DNA of 37,449 bases from JBFIHF01 sp964411125 (lineage in GTDB: Bacteria; Myxococcota_A; Bradymonadia; Bradymonadales; Bradymonadaceae), in contig CAYPJU010000065.1 of the NCBI GenBank assembly GCA_964411125.1, positions 1-37,449 on the forward strand. Reading direction: 5' to 3'. The position numbers and the translations under genes are program-made. Of the stretch, positions 17,117 through 24,519 are shown piece after piece. Under the pieces are notes generated by a model. The model ran no database searches. It worked only from the letters and a program-made list of their open reading frames with translations, and was not told the DNA's origin. Within the stretch, counting starts at the first letter, position 1. Each line of letters opens with the position of its first letter.

Positions 17117-18448
17117 GTGATCGACAACGACCCATTCGAGAGCGGCATTCAGCAGGAGCTGGACGAACTGTCGGAAGCCGTCCGCGACGAAGACGCGGAG
17201 CTCAACCTTCTGGAGCTCCCCGCTCTGCACGAACACATCGACGAGGTCTCTCGACAGGTGGCGAACCGTGAGTGCGTCGGCGTGATCGTGCTCGACGCGA
17301 GCAACCTCGGTCCCTGGGAGCGCACGCACGGCGCCGCCCTCTTCAGCCAGTTGATGAGCCGACTCGGGGCGTCCATTCAGCGGATGCGCGGCTCGGCGAT
17401 CCGTACCGACGACATCGTCTGCATGGAGGCGCCGGGAGGCGACACGATCATCATCTTCATGGGTGCTCCCCGAGACGCCGCGACCGGCCCTGCGATCGAT
17501 TTCGAAGCGATCGTCTCGCGCGTGAAGCGCCTCGTCTTCGAGCCGTTCCAGTCGACGCAATTGTGGTACCACACGGCGCTGGAGCAGGTCTGTACCGGGA
17601 GCGCGCTCCTGATCCGCAACGACTCCGTCGACCCTCGGCGCGAGGTCTACCGCGCGATCCGCCAGGCACGCATCGACGCACAGGTCTCTCATCGCGAGCT
17701 GCAGCGCCAGCGGCATCGAGTCGTCGGGCACATGATCGCGCAGCGAAAGATTCGCACCCTCTACCAGCCCATCTTCGACCTCGCGACGATGGAACCGATC
17801 GGCTACGAGGCGCTGAGCCGCGCCGAACAAGCGGACGCGGACAAGCTCGGCGTCCATCTCTTTGTCGCTGCCGCGAAAGCCGAGCTAGACGGTGAGCTCG
17901 ACCAGACGTGCCGAGGCCTCTCGCTCGACCGTCGCCCGGCGCTCGCTTCGTCGCGCCGCCTCTTCGTGAATTGCCTCCCCGGGACCTTCTATGACCCGAT
18001 GCGCGAGCTGACCATGATGCTCGAGTCGTGGGAAGAGGATGGTTTGCATCCCTCGCAACTCGTCTTCGAGATCACCGAGAACATCACTCACGACCAGCTT
18101 CGTCGAGTGCTGCCGAACATCCGTGAGCTGAGCCGCCGCGGCTACCAGTTCGCCATCGACGATGTCGGGACGGGAACCTCCAACCTCCAGCTCATCGCCG
18201 ACCTCGAGCCGAACTTCATCAAGATGGACATCTCGCTCACACGCGGGATCGCCAACAGCGATCGGAAGAAAGCGCTCGCCTCGTACCTGATGGGGCTCGC
18301 CGAACGGTGCGACGCGCAGCTCATCGCTGAAGGAATCGAAAACGAGGCCGACTGCGACGCGATCCGCGACCTCGGCATCCCGCTCGGACAGGGTTATCTG
18401 CTCGGTATGCCCGACTCCCACGAACCCCCGCAAGCCGCGGCGACCTAG
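17117..18448 (+). CDS. EAL-domain cyclic-di-GMP phosphodiesterase with degenerate GGDEF-like N-terminus
   Basis: This 443-residue cytoplasmic protein ends in an EAL domain (about residues 210-435), which hydrolyses cyclic di-GMP to pGpG. The catalytic set appears complete: E231-A-L, the N of VNCLP, the E of FEITE, D348-D349 in DDVGTG, K369, E405 in AEGIEN and Q425 in GQGYLLG. It should therefore be active. The N-terminal part (about 50-180) has the layout of a GGDEF domain (IVLDASNLGPWERTHG, RTDDIV) but the signature loop reads PGGDTI, so it is probably a non-catalytic sensory or GTP-binding remnant. There is no transmembrane segment or receiver domain. The GTG start follows AGAGGCGGGA. It is divergent from thiC. 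Confidence 0.92.
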   Translation: MIDNDPFESGIQQELDELSEAVRDEDAELNLLELPALHEHIDEVSRQVANRECVGVIVLDASNLGPWERTHGAALFSQLMSRLGASIQRMRGSAIRTDDIVCMEAPGGDTIIIFMGAPRDAATGPAIDFEAIVSRVKRLVFEPFQSTQLWYHTALEQVCTGSALLIRNDSVDPRREVYRAIRQARIDAQVSHRELQRQRHRVVGHMIAQRKIRTLYQPIFDLATMEPIGYEALSRAEQADADKLGVHLFVAAAKAELDGELDQTCRGLSLDRRPALASSRRLFVNCLPGTFYDPMRELTMMLESWEEDGLHPSQLVFEITENITHDQLRRVLPNIRELSRRGYQFAIDDVGTGTSNLQLIADLEPNFIKMDISLTRGIANSDRKKALASYLMGLAERCDAQLIAEGIENEADCDAIRDLGIPLGQGYLLGMPDSHEPPQAAAT

Positions 18449-19076
18449 CCGTCTCGAGACGTCGGCGCGTCTTGACGCCCATGCCTCGAGACAAAACCGA
18501 TCCGTCGTGTGAGCCGACACGGCTAGCCCGGGAACGTTCTCGACGGCCGCCCTGCGTGGCGGCTCCCCGTTGCCGGACCTGGCTCCCTCCCCGCCGAACT
18601 TTCTTCACTTTTTTCGCAACGGAGCCCGTCTCTGGCCGAAAACGTAAATGGCCAGCGCTTCCTCCTCCGCTCTCGAGCGTGGACCATTCGATTGCGGGGG
18701 AGGCGGACCCACCCCTTCCGGCCGGCGACCACGCGTCGCCGGCAGATGGCGGGGTGCGTCCGACGGCGCGGGTGGGCGGGCCTTCTGGGCCCGACCGTAG
18801 GGAGGATGTGGGTGGGTTTTGCGGGCGACGCCCGGCGGGTGGTTGGGAGCGACGCCCGGTGGCAGGTTGGGAGCGATGCTCGGTGGCAGGTTGGGAGCGA
18901 CGCCCGGTGGCTGGTTGGGGAGCGATGCTCGGTGGGATGACAGCGCCAGGGGCTTTGGGTGCTGCGGAGGCACGCGGAGCGGAGCCCGACGACCCCCTCT
19001 TCGACAGCCCACAGAGATCCGGACCACGAACCGTGGCCGGCCGCTCGGTCGTCGCGCACGCACCGGTCAGCGGGGG
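18449..19076. other. Non-coding convergent gap with stem and tandem repeat
   Basis: This 628-bp gap lies between the 3' ends of the EAL and esterase genes. Frames are open on both strands, but their translations are Arg/Pro-rich with no fold or export signal and no ribosome-binding site, so I see no gene. It holds a stem GCCGCC-ctgcgt-GGCGGC (18546-18563), a T-rich patch near 18600-18617 that could help end transcription, and a 24-bp tandem repeat. Confidence 0.6.
18825..18936. repeat. 24-bp tandem repeat, about 4.6 copies
   Basis: Four near-identical 24-bp units and a partial fifth run from 18825 to about 18936; one copy carries a 1-bp insertion. Each contains a GGTTGGGAG core and a GCGACGCCCGG or GCGATGCTCGG half, the two halves alternating. 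The minus-strand translation would give PNLPPGVA-like octapeptides, but the 1-bp insertion and the absence of a gene around it argue against coding. Confidence 0.8.
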
Positions 19077-20090
19077 CTAGCGCTTGGGGTGGCGCTCTAG
19101 GAAGTCGATGATGACCTCGGAACCGAAGTCCTTCGCGACCCGGTCCTCGTTGCGTCGGTAGAAGACGAACCCGTCGGGGTAGGCATGGCCGTGTCCTTCG
19201 ATGCGTAGGTATTCGACGTCGCCCCGTTTGCATCCCTGGTAGATGCGGCGCTCGGTCGTCGTGCCGTCGTCCGCCGTGTCGGGCATCGCCGCGACCTTGG
19301 GTTCCTTGGCGCAGCCGTTGCGCTTCGCCCAGCTCGCGACCGTCTCGTCCGCCCCGAGCTTCTTACCGGCGTTGCGGTTCAGACAGGCCTCGCTGCTGGT
19401 CTTCACGGTCCAGCACTTGTCTGCCGTTCCGTGGATCTGCAGGACCGAAACGTCGCCCTTCGGCTCACACTTCGCGCTCGTCTCGAACTGGTTCGCACCC
19501 CCGACGGGCGCGATCGCGGCGAAGACGTCGCCGCGCTCGCATGCCAGCCTGTGACTCATCGCGCCCCCGTTCGACAGCCCACTGGCGTAGATCCGCTTCG
19601 GGTCGATCTTCACCATTCCGCGCACGGCGGCGATCACCGCGTCGAGGTGCTCGACGTCCTTCTGGGTGCCGTCGGCGCACCCGGGACCCGCGACGCACTG
19701 CCACTCTCCTTTGCCGCCGCCGGCGTTCCAAACGCGCAGCCGCTTGGCGATCCGAGTGCTCGTTCCGGAGGCCGACACGACGACCCATCCGCGGTCGAGC
19801 GCCATCCGGTGCAGGCACTTCGGGTCGTCGACCACCCCGCCCGGGCACGACGACCGGATCGCCGCATTCTTGTTGCCCGTTCCGCCGTGCAGCAGCAGAA
19901 GCAGGGGCGCAGGCTTCGCGTCGGTCAGACCTTTCGGCAGGTAGACGTCGAATGGGCGGTCCTCCCCGGCGTTCGCGCAGGTCTGGACTCCCGGCTTCAC
20001 CTCGTCGCACGGGCGCGGGTTCGATCCGGCCGTCTGGCAGCCGAGGAACGTGAACAGCAAGAGTGAAAGGAACGGGTGAACGCGAAGCAT
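19077..20090 (-). CDS. Secreted PHB-depolymerase/feruloyl-esterase-like alpha/beta hydrolase (LpqC-type)
   Basis: This 337-residue exported protein has a hydrophobic signal segment ending FLGC, so it may be lipidated at C18 (the lipobox is imperfect). The mature part matches the polyhydroxybutyrate depolymerase-like esterase group (COG3509, LpqC-type). The catalytic triad I read is S173 in GLSNGGAMS, D224 in HGTADKC and H302 in GHGHAYP, with the oxyanion region at LLLLHGGTGN (about residues 63-72). Several cysteines (CPGG, CLHR, CVAGPGC, CEPKG, CLNRN) suggest disulfides in an extracytoplasmic enzyme. The substrate could be a polyester, feruloyl sugar or acetylated polysaccharide; the sequence does not decide. 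GGAGA precedes the ATG. It lies 156 bp downstream of the ECF sigma gene on the same strand and may be a separate unit. Confidence 0.85.
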   Translation of the reverse strand: MLRVHPFLSLLLFTFLGCQTAGSNPRPCDEVKPGVQTCANAGEDRPFDVYLPKGLTDAKPAPLLLLLHGGTGNKNAAIRSSCPGGVVDDPKCLHRMALDRGWVVVSASGTSTRIAKRLRVWNAGGGKGEWQCVAGPGCADGTQKDVEHLDAVIAAVRGMVKIDPKRIYASGLSNGGAMSHRLACERGDVFAAIAPVGGANQFETSAKCEPKGDVSVLQIHGTADKCWTVKTSSEACLNRNAGKKLGADETVASWAKRNGCAKEPKVAAMPDTADDGTTTERRIYQGCKRGDVEYLRIEGHGHAYPDGFVFYRRNEDRVAKDFGSEVIIDFLERHPKR

Positions 20091-20246
20091 CGGTATCTCC
20101 AGAATACCGCCATTGTAGCTCTCCGCTCGCCGGGCGTCACATCGTCGCCCGTCGCGGCTCGGCCCTGCATGACGCGAATCTCCGACGGGAATCGCCCGTT
20201 CGAGACTGGCGGGTTGCCACTCTACAGCAGCTCGAAGAGGTCACCG

Positions 20247-21509
20247 TCACACCATCCGGCGCACGTCGAGCGATGCTGCGCGGTCACGCAGAGTCGCGGC
20301 TTCTCTCGGGTTCGTCGCCCCTTCCGCCGCCCGCAGGAACTGTTCGCGCGCCTCGTCGTGCCGCCCCGATCGCGCGAGGAGCTCCCCTCGCGCCGCGGGA
20401 AGCAGGTAGTAGTCGTCGAGCGCGCCCGTCGCCGCCAACTGGTCCAGCAGATCGAGGCCCTCGTCGGGACCGAACGCCATCCCCACCGCCACCGCGCGGT
20501 TCAGCTCGACGACCGTCGAGTGCGTGATGGCGGCGAGCGCGTCGTAGAGCGCCGCGATCCGCTCCCAGTCGGTCGCTTCGAACGAGCGGGCACGCGCGTG
20601 GCACGCCGCAATGGCGCCCTGCAGCGCATACGGTCCGTGCGGGCCTGGCAGGGACTCCGCGCTTTTCAGCGCAGTGAGCCCGCGTTCGATCAGAAAGTAG
20701 TCCCAACGCCGCCGGTCCTGGTCTGCGAGCAGAACCGGTCGGCCGTCGCGGCCGACGCGTGTTCGTAGCCGGGACGCGTGGAGCTCCATCAGTGCGCAGA
20801 GTCCGTGCGCTTCCGCGTTGTCGGGCACGAGCCCGCACAGCACGCGACCGAGCCGCACCGCCGTCGCGCACAGCCGCGGCCGCACCCAGTCTTCGCTGCT
20901 CGTCGCGGCATAGCCCTCGTTGAAGACGAGGTAGACGACTTCGAACACCGACTCCAGCCGGCGTTCGAGCTCGTCACCGCGTGGAACCTCGAACGACGCC
21001 CGCGCTTCCTTGAGGGTCCGCTTCGCCCTCGAGATCCGCTGGTAGATGGTGGCCGGCTTCGCGAGGAAGGCGCGCGCGATCTCATCGACCTCGAGCCCCG
21101 CGACGAGCCGTAGCGTCAGCGCAACCCTCGCGTCGGGCGCCAGCACGGGGCTGCACGCGATCAAGACGAGCCGCAGCAGATCGTCGCCGACATCGTCGTC
21201 GACCGCGTCCGCCATTTCTGCTGCGGTGTCGCGAGGCGGGCGTTCCGCCGCGATTCGCTCGTGCTTTCGCCCTCGCATCGCGTCACGGCGCAGTTCGTCG
21301 ATCGCGCGGTTCTTCGCGGTCCGCATCAGCCACGCCCCGGGGTTGTCCGGAATGGCGTCGGTCCACGATTCGAGCGCGGACACCAGCGCGTCCTGGGCGA
21401 GGTCCTCCGCGCGGTCGAGGTCCCCCACCATCCGCACCAGCCCGCCGATCAGTCGCGGGGCCTCGATCCGCCACACCGCCTCGATCGCGTCGCGGGACTC
21501 CACCGTCAT
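20247..21509 (-). CDS. ECF42-type RNA polymerase sigma factor with C-terminal TPR-like extension
   Basis: This 420-residue protein begins with sigma region 2 (about 15-85; VGDLDRAEDLAQDALVSALESW, GAWLMRTAKNRAIDELRRD) and sigma region 4 (about 115-175; LTLRLVAGLEVDEIARAFLAKPATIYQRISRAKRTL). It then has a long helical extension (about 185-415; DWVRPRLCATAVRLG, DQDRRRWDYFLIERG, AHGLCALMELHASR). This is the DUF6596/COG4941 architecture of ECF group 42. In that group, literature describes the extension as needed for activity, and an adjacent DGPF protein in place of a classical anti-sigma factor. Here the sigma start codon overlaps the stop of such a DGPF gene (ATGA at 21506-21509), so the two are translationally coupled. 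No transmembrane anti-sigma gene is nearby. Confidence 0.93.
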   Translation of the reverse strand: MTVESRDAIEAVWRIEAPRLIGGLVRMVGDLDRAEDLAQDALVSALESWTDAIPDNPGAWLMRTAKNRAIDELRRDAMRGRKHERIAAERPPRDTAAEMADAVDDDVGDDLLRLVLIACSPVLAPDARVALTLRLVAGLEVDEIARAFLAKPATIYQRISRAKRTLKEARASFEVPRGDELERRLESVFEVVYLVFNEGYAATSSEDWVRPRLCATAVRLGRVLCGLVPDNAEAHGLCALMELHASRLRTRVGRDGRPVLLADQDRRRWDYFLIERGLTALKSAESLPGPHGPYALQGAIAACHARARSFEATDWERIAALYDALAAITHSTVVELNRAVAVGMAFGPDEGLDLLDQLAATGALDDYYLLPAARGELLARSGRHDEAREQFLRAAEGATNPREAATLRDRAASLDVRRMV

Positions 21510-21922
21510 TTCTTACGCGCCAGCTCGTCCCGCATCGCGTCCTCGGCGGCGCGAAGCTCCGGCGTGAACTCCTCGCCGAAATCTTCGGCCTCGAACACCG
21601 GCCGAATCTCGACCGCCTCGTCGCGGAACGGCGCCCGCCGAAGCCACGCGACGGCCTCGTCCATCGACTCGACCTCCCACAGCCAGAACCCCGCGATCAG
21701 CTCCTTGGTCTCGGCAAAGGGGCCGTCCACGACCTTCGAGCCGTCGCCGCCGAACACGACCCGCTTTCCTTTTCTGCTGGGATGCAGCCCCTCTCCGGCG
21801 AGCATGACACCGGCGTTCATCAACTCCTCGTTGAACGCCCCCATCTCGGTCAGCTCTCGTTCGGTCGGCATCCGTCCCGCTTCGGTTTCGTCGGTCGCTT
21901 TGATGATCACCATCACTCGCAT
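21506..21922 (-). CDS. YCII-related DGPF-domain protein, partner of the ECF42 sigma factor
   Basis: This 138-residue protein belongs to the YCII-related superfamily (PF03795). The name-giving DGPF motif is seen in VVDGPFAETKELIAGFWLW (about residues 64-82), after MRVMVIIKATDETEAG at the N-terminus. DGPF proteins are small ferredoxin-like-fold proteins whose function is unresolved. They are repeatedly found next to ECF42 sigma factors and are known targets of them. Here the gene is immediately upstream of the sigma gene, with a 4-bp ATGA overlap. The ATG at 21922 has AGGAG six bases upstream, and a candidate ECF-type promoter lies further up. It lacks any sign of membrane association. Confidence 0.92.
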   Translation of the reverse strand: MRVMVIIKATDETEAGRMPTERELTEMGAFNEELMNAGVMLAGEGLHPSRKGKRVVFGGDGSKVVDGPFAETKELIAGFWLWEVESMDEAVAWLRRAPFRDEAVEIRPVFEAEDFGEEFTPELRAAEDAMRDELARKK

Positions 21923-21976
21923 CTGCTTCTCCTATGTCGTTGGCCGATGCCACTCATCGGCACTCTTCACATCAGC

Positions 21977-22003
21977 AACGAACGACGCAATCGAGATTCG
22001 ACA
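21977..22003 (-). promoter_or_regulatory. Candidate ECF42-type promoter of the DGPF-sigma operon
   Basis: On the minus strand TGTCGA (22003-21998) and CGTT (21980-21977) are 17 bp apart. Transcription would begin roughly 45 nt before the DGPF start codon. From memory, TGTCGA is the -35 motif described for ECF42 promoters, so autoregulation is plausible. The -10 match is weak. Confidence 0.4.
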
Positions 22004-22109
22004 CGATGTTTGAAAATCGATTCGCGACTTCGTGCCGGGCGAGAGGCGATCGACTTCGGGCGCGAGCCCGCTGGCTGGAGTTCGTGGGATTGAGAGGGAG
22101 CCAGATCCT

Positions 22110-23033
22110 CTATGGACGTCGGGAGTCTTCGAGCGGCCCGGCTCGTTTACGCTTCCGCGCTCCGCCGACGAACACACCGAAGAGCACGATCGCGCCGCCG
22201 ACGAGCGTGCGTTGGGCGGGGGATTCCCCGATCGCGATCCAGGCGAGTAGCGCGGCTATCGGTGGGATGAGGAGGAGCATCTGGGCCATGCGGTATGCGG
22301 GGAGCGCACGGAGGGCGATCGTGCTGAGCCAGTAGCCGAGCACGATCGGGCCGAGCCCCAGGTAGAGCATCACACCCCACCCGGTGTCATCGATCGTGGC
22401 GAGCTCGGGCGCCCGAAACGGCAGGACGAACGCGAGCGGTAGTGACCCGAGCACCGTCGCCCAGACGGTGACCGCAGTCGGAGAACTCCGGTCGAGTTCC
22501 TTCTTCTGCAGCACGATGTTGAAGGCGGCGAAGACCGCCGAGAGCACGACGAACGCGCTGCCGAGCGGGACGTCGATGTCGCTCGGTTCCAAACTCATCC
22601 AGGCGACGCCGGCGAGGCTGACGCAGAGCGCTGCGAGCTGGCGCGCCCCGATCCGCTCGCCGAGAAGTTTCCAGGCGACGAACGCGGTCCAGAGCGGGAT
22701 CGTCGAGACGAGGAAGGCCGCTTGCCCGGCGGTGATGCGGGCGGCGCCGATGTTCAGGGAGCCGTGGTAGAGGGCAAAGCCACACAGCCCGGCGGCGAGG
22801 AGCGTCGGGAGGCTTCGGCGAGGCGGGAGGCCGACGCGGGCCACGGCGCCGAGCGCCAACATCCCGGCCATCCCGATCGTCAGGCGTAACGACGTGAACG
22901 ACAACACGTCGAGGCGATCCAACATGTAGCGGATGCCGGCGAACGCCGACGCGAAGACGACGACCGTGATCGTCATCAGCACGTAGGCCACCGGGACCGA
23001 GATCGGCACCGCTGGTTCCCGGGAACGGCTCAA
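22110..23033 (-). CDS. EamA/DMT-family transporter
   Basis: This inner-membrane protein of about 307 residues belongs to the drug/metabolite transporter superfamily. It has the ten hydrophobic segments expected of a duplicated EamA protein: first half about residues 12-148, second half about 155-295. The family's features are visible, including the GxRxxLDRLDVLSFTSLRLTIG segment after helix 1 and LLGERIGARQ and GESPAQRTLVGGAIVLFGVF near the end of each half. Such proteins export small metabolites or amino acids; the substrate is unknown. The start is uncertain: a TTG at 23033 lies 9 bp after the stop of the Kbp-like gene, and a GTG at 23009 is possible; neither has a clear ribosome-binding site. 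It is probably read from the same transcript as the Kbp-like gene. Confidence 0.88.
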   Translation of the reverse strand: MSRSREPAVPISVPVAYVLMTITVVVFASAFAGIRYMLDRLDVLSFTSLRLTIGMAGMLALGAVARVGLPPRRSLPTLLAAGLCGFALYHGSLNIGAARITAGQAAFLVSTIPLWTAFVAWKLLGERIGARQLAALCVSLAGVAWMSLEPSDIDVPLGSAFVVLSAVFAAFNIVLQKKELDRSSPTAVTVWATVLGSLPLAFVLPFRAPELATIDDTGWGVMLYLGLGPIVLGYWLSTIALRALPAYRMAQMLLLIPPIAALLAWIAIGESPAQRTLVGGAIVLFGVFVGGARKRKRAGPLEDSRRP

Positions 23034-23042
23034 GAGGTTGGC

Positions 23043-23606
23043 TCAGGCGACGGCTTGGTCGTTCATCGGGATGCGGAGCACCTGCCCCGGGTAGATCTTG
23101 TCGGGGTCCTTCAGCATCGGCGTGTTGGCCTCGAAAATGCGGCGGTAGTGCTTCGCCTCGCCGTAAAAGTGCTTGGAAATCTTGGAGAGGTTGTCGCCCT
23201 TTTCGACCGTGTAGAAGGTCGCCGGAGGCTCGGGGTTGGTGACTTCGATCTGGGCGTCGACCTTGGAGACGCCGTCGACGTTGCCCACCAGGAGCGTCAT
23301 CACTTCCAGCTCCTGCTGGGTGTCGACGGAGCCGGCGAGTGTCACGACCTCGTCGAAGACCTCGCCGTTCGCCTGCTGGATGTCGTACTGCAGGTTCACC
23401 CTGCTCATGTCGAAGCCGTGCTGTTCGAGCATCGTGGTGAGGGCCGATGCCTTGGCGGCCTCCTCGTTCAGCTCCTTCTGCTGGCGCAGGTATGCCTGCC
23501 GCGCGTGGTTCACTTCGGGCTCCGCGCTCGTCTCCTCGGCGGCCGGTTCATCGTCCTTTCCGAAGATCTTCTTCCCTGCTCCCTTCACGAAATCGAAAAT
23601 GCCCAT
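23043..23606 (-). CDS. kbp: Kbp/YgaU-like BON-LysM protein
   Basis: This 187-residue protein is a homologue of E. coli Kbp (YgaU), a cytoplasmic potassium-binding protein made of BON and LysM domains. The N-terminus MGIFDFVKGAGKKIFG and the end IFEANTPMLKDPDKIYPGQV match the E. coli protein closely. The BON domain spans about residues 65-125 and LysM about 130-182 (FYTVEKGDNLSKISKHFYGEA). It carries an extra Glu/Ala-rich stretch (about residues 18-60) that the E. coli protein lacks. There is no signal peptide, supporting the Kbp assignment over a wall-binding LysM protein. The ATG at 23606 is fixed by AGGAGA six bases upstream; the frame is open further but not conserved. Eight base pairs or so separate it from the EamA gene. 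Confidence 0.92.
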   Translation of the reverse strand: MGIFDFVKGAGKKIFGKDDEPAAEETSAEPEVNHARQAYLRQQKELNEEAAKASALTTMLEQHGFDMSRVNLQYDIQQANGEVFDEVVTLAGSVDTQQELEVMTLLVGNVDGVSKVDAQIEVTNPEPPATFYTVEKGDNLSKISKHFYGEAKHYRRIFEANTPMLKDPDKIYPGQVLRIPMNDQAVA

Positions 23607-23709
23607 CCGTTTCTCCTCTGGAATTGTGTGGCGACAACGTCGTGCCGGACGCCGAAAAATCAAACGACTCGGGTCGACCTCCGGAACGGTCGGGCGCCGC
23701 GGGGGTGGA

Positions 23710-24291
23710 TCAGAACGACGAGCCGGGCTGCTCGAGAAACTCGGCCTCTTCGGGGGTCGTCTCACGGCCGAGGATTTCGTTTCGGTGCGGGTAGCGGCCG
23801 AAGCGATCGATGATCGCCTTGTGCTTTTGCGCGTAGTCGAGGAACGCCTCGGCCATCCCACGGGTCTTCTCGCCGGCGTCTCGCAGCAGAGCGTCGAAGG
23901 CGGCAATCGACTCCTCCTGAGCTTCGTGGCTCTCGGCGTGTTCGAGCGGCATGTAGAGAAACGCGCGGCGCGTGACGGGGAGCCGCTCGTCCATGCCGCG
24001 TGACATCGCGAGTCGCGCCAGCTGCAGCGCTCTCGCGTCCCCGGCGAACGCGCGGGGGGTGTCGCGGTAGATGTTGCGGGTGAACTGGTCGAGCAGGATC
24101 ACCAGGGCGAGGAGTGACTCCGGGTCGTCTTCCCACTCCTTGAAGCCCCCGGCGATCGCGCGTTCGACGGCATCGCCGAACTTCTCTTCGATCTCGGAGT
24201 CGAAGTTCGGGTCCTTCGAAAACCATGTCCCGAAGTTGGGTTCGTCGGTGTCTGCGAACCAGAATTCGAGGACTTCATCGGGAGTGGGCAT
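23710..24291 (-). CDS. DUF924 family protein
   Basis: This 193-residue protein is a clear DUF924 member (PF06041), an alpha-helical, TPR-like family of unknown function. The signature segments are VLEFWFAD at the N-terminus, LALVILLDQFTRNIYRDTPRAFAGD (about residues 60-84), RRAFLYMPLEHAES (about 107-120) and GRYPHRNEILGRETTPEEAEFL near the C-terminus. The length is typical. It starts 9 bp after the HMA gene and is therefore probably the third gene of the mfd transcript. No strong ribosome-binding site is visible. Its role is unknown. Confidence 0.92.
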   Translation of the reverse strand: MPTPDEVLEFWFADTDEPNFGTWFSKDPNFDSEIEEKFGDAVERAIAGGFKEWEDDPESLLALVILLDQFTRNIYRDTPRAFAGDARALQLARLAMSRGMDERLPVTRRAFLYMPLEHAESHEAQEESIAAFDALLRDAGEKTRGMAEAFLDYAQKHKAIIDRFGRYPHRNEILGRETTPEEAEFLEQPGSSF

Positions 24292-24300
24292 CGGCGTTGC

Positions 24301-24510
24301 TCACGAACGGGTGGTGTGGAAGCCGGCATTGTCGAGCTTCTGCAGTGCGGCGTCCAGGCGGGCCGGATCGACGTCGTCGGGGACGTTCGCGGCCCCTTCG
24401 TCGAGGCTGACGTCGACGGAATCCTCGGCCACCTCGAGCTGCCGCACGAGGATCTTCTTCACGGACCCGACGCAACCACCACAACTCATTCCTTCTACTT
24501 TCAGCTTCAT
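24301..24510 (-). CDS. Heavy-metal-associated (HMA) domain protein, CopZ-like
   Basis: This 69-residue protein is a single HMA domain with the metal-binding GMSCGGC motif (C10, C13) between the first strand and first helix. Such proteins bind Cu(I) or a similar soft metal and hand it to a P-type ATPase or a regulator. No ATPase, CueR or CsoR-like gene is in the window, so its partner is elsewhere. GGAGG lies about six bases before the ATG, inside the short gap after the mfd stop codon, so it is very likely translated from the mfd transcript. The second half is unusually acidic (SVDVSLDEGAANVPDDVD), which may reflect its interface with a partner. Confidence 0.9.
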   Translation of the reverse strand: MKLKVEGMSCGGCVGSVKKILVRQLEVAEDSVDVSLDEGAANVPDDVDPARLDAALQKLDNAGFHTTRS

Positions 24511-24519
24511 GACGCCTCC

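Noticed and set aside
18825..18936. CRISPR-like array
   Set aside because: Units are directly adjacent with no variable spacers, and no cas gene is present.
18472..19080. Open frame of 202 codons in the convergent gap
   Set aside because: No ribosome-binding site, no family resemblance and low-complexity Arg/Pro/Gly composition. The 24-bp repeat inside it has a 1-bp insertion that would not be tolerated in a conserved gene.
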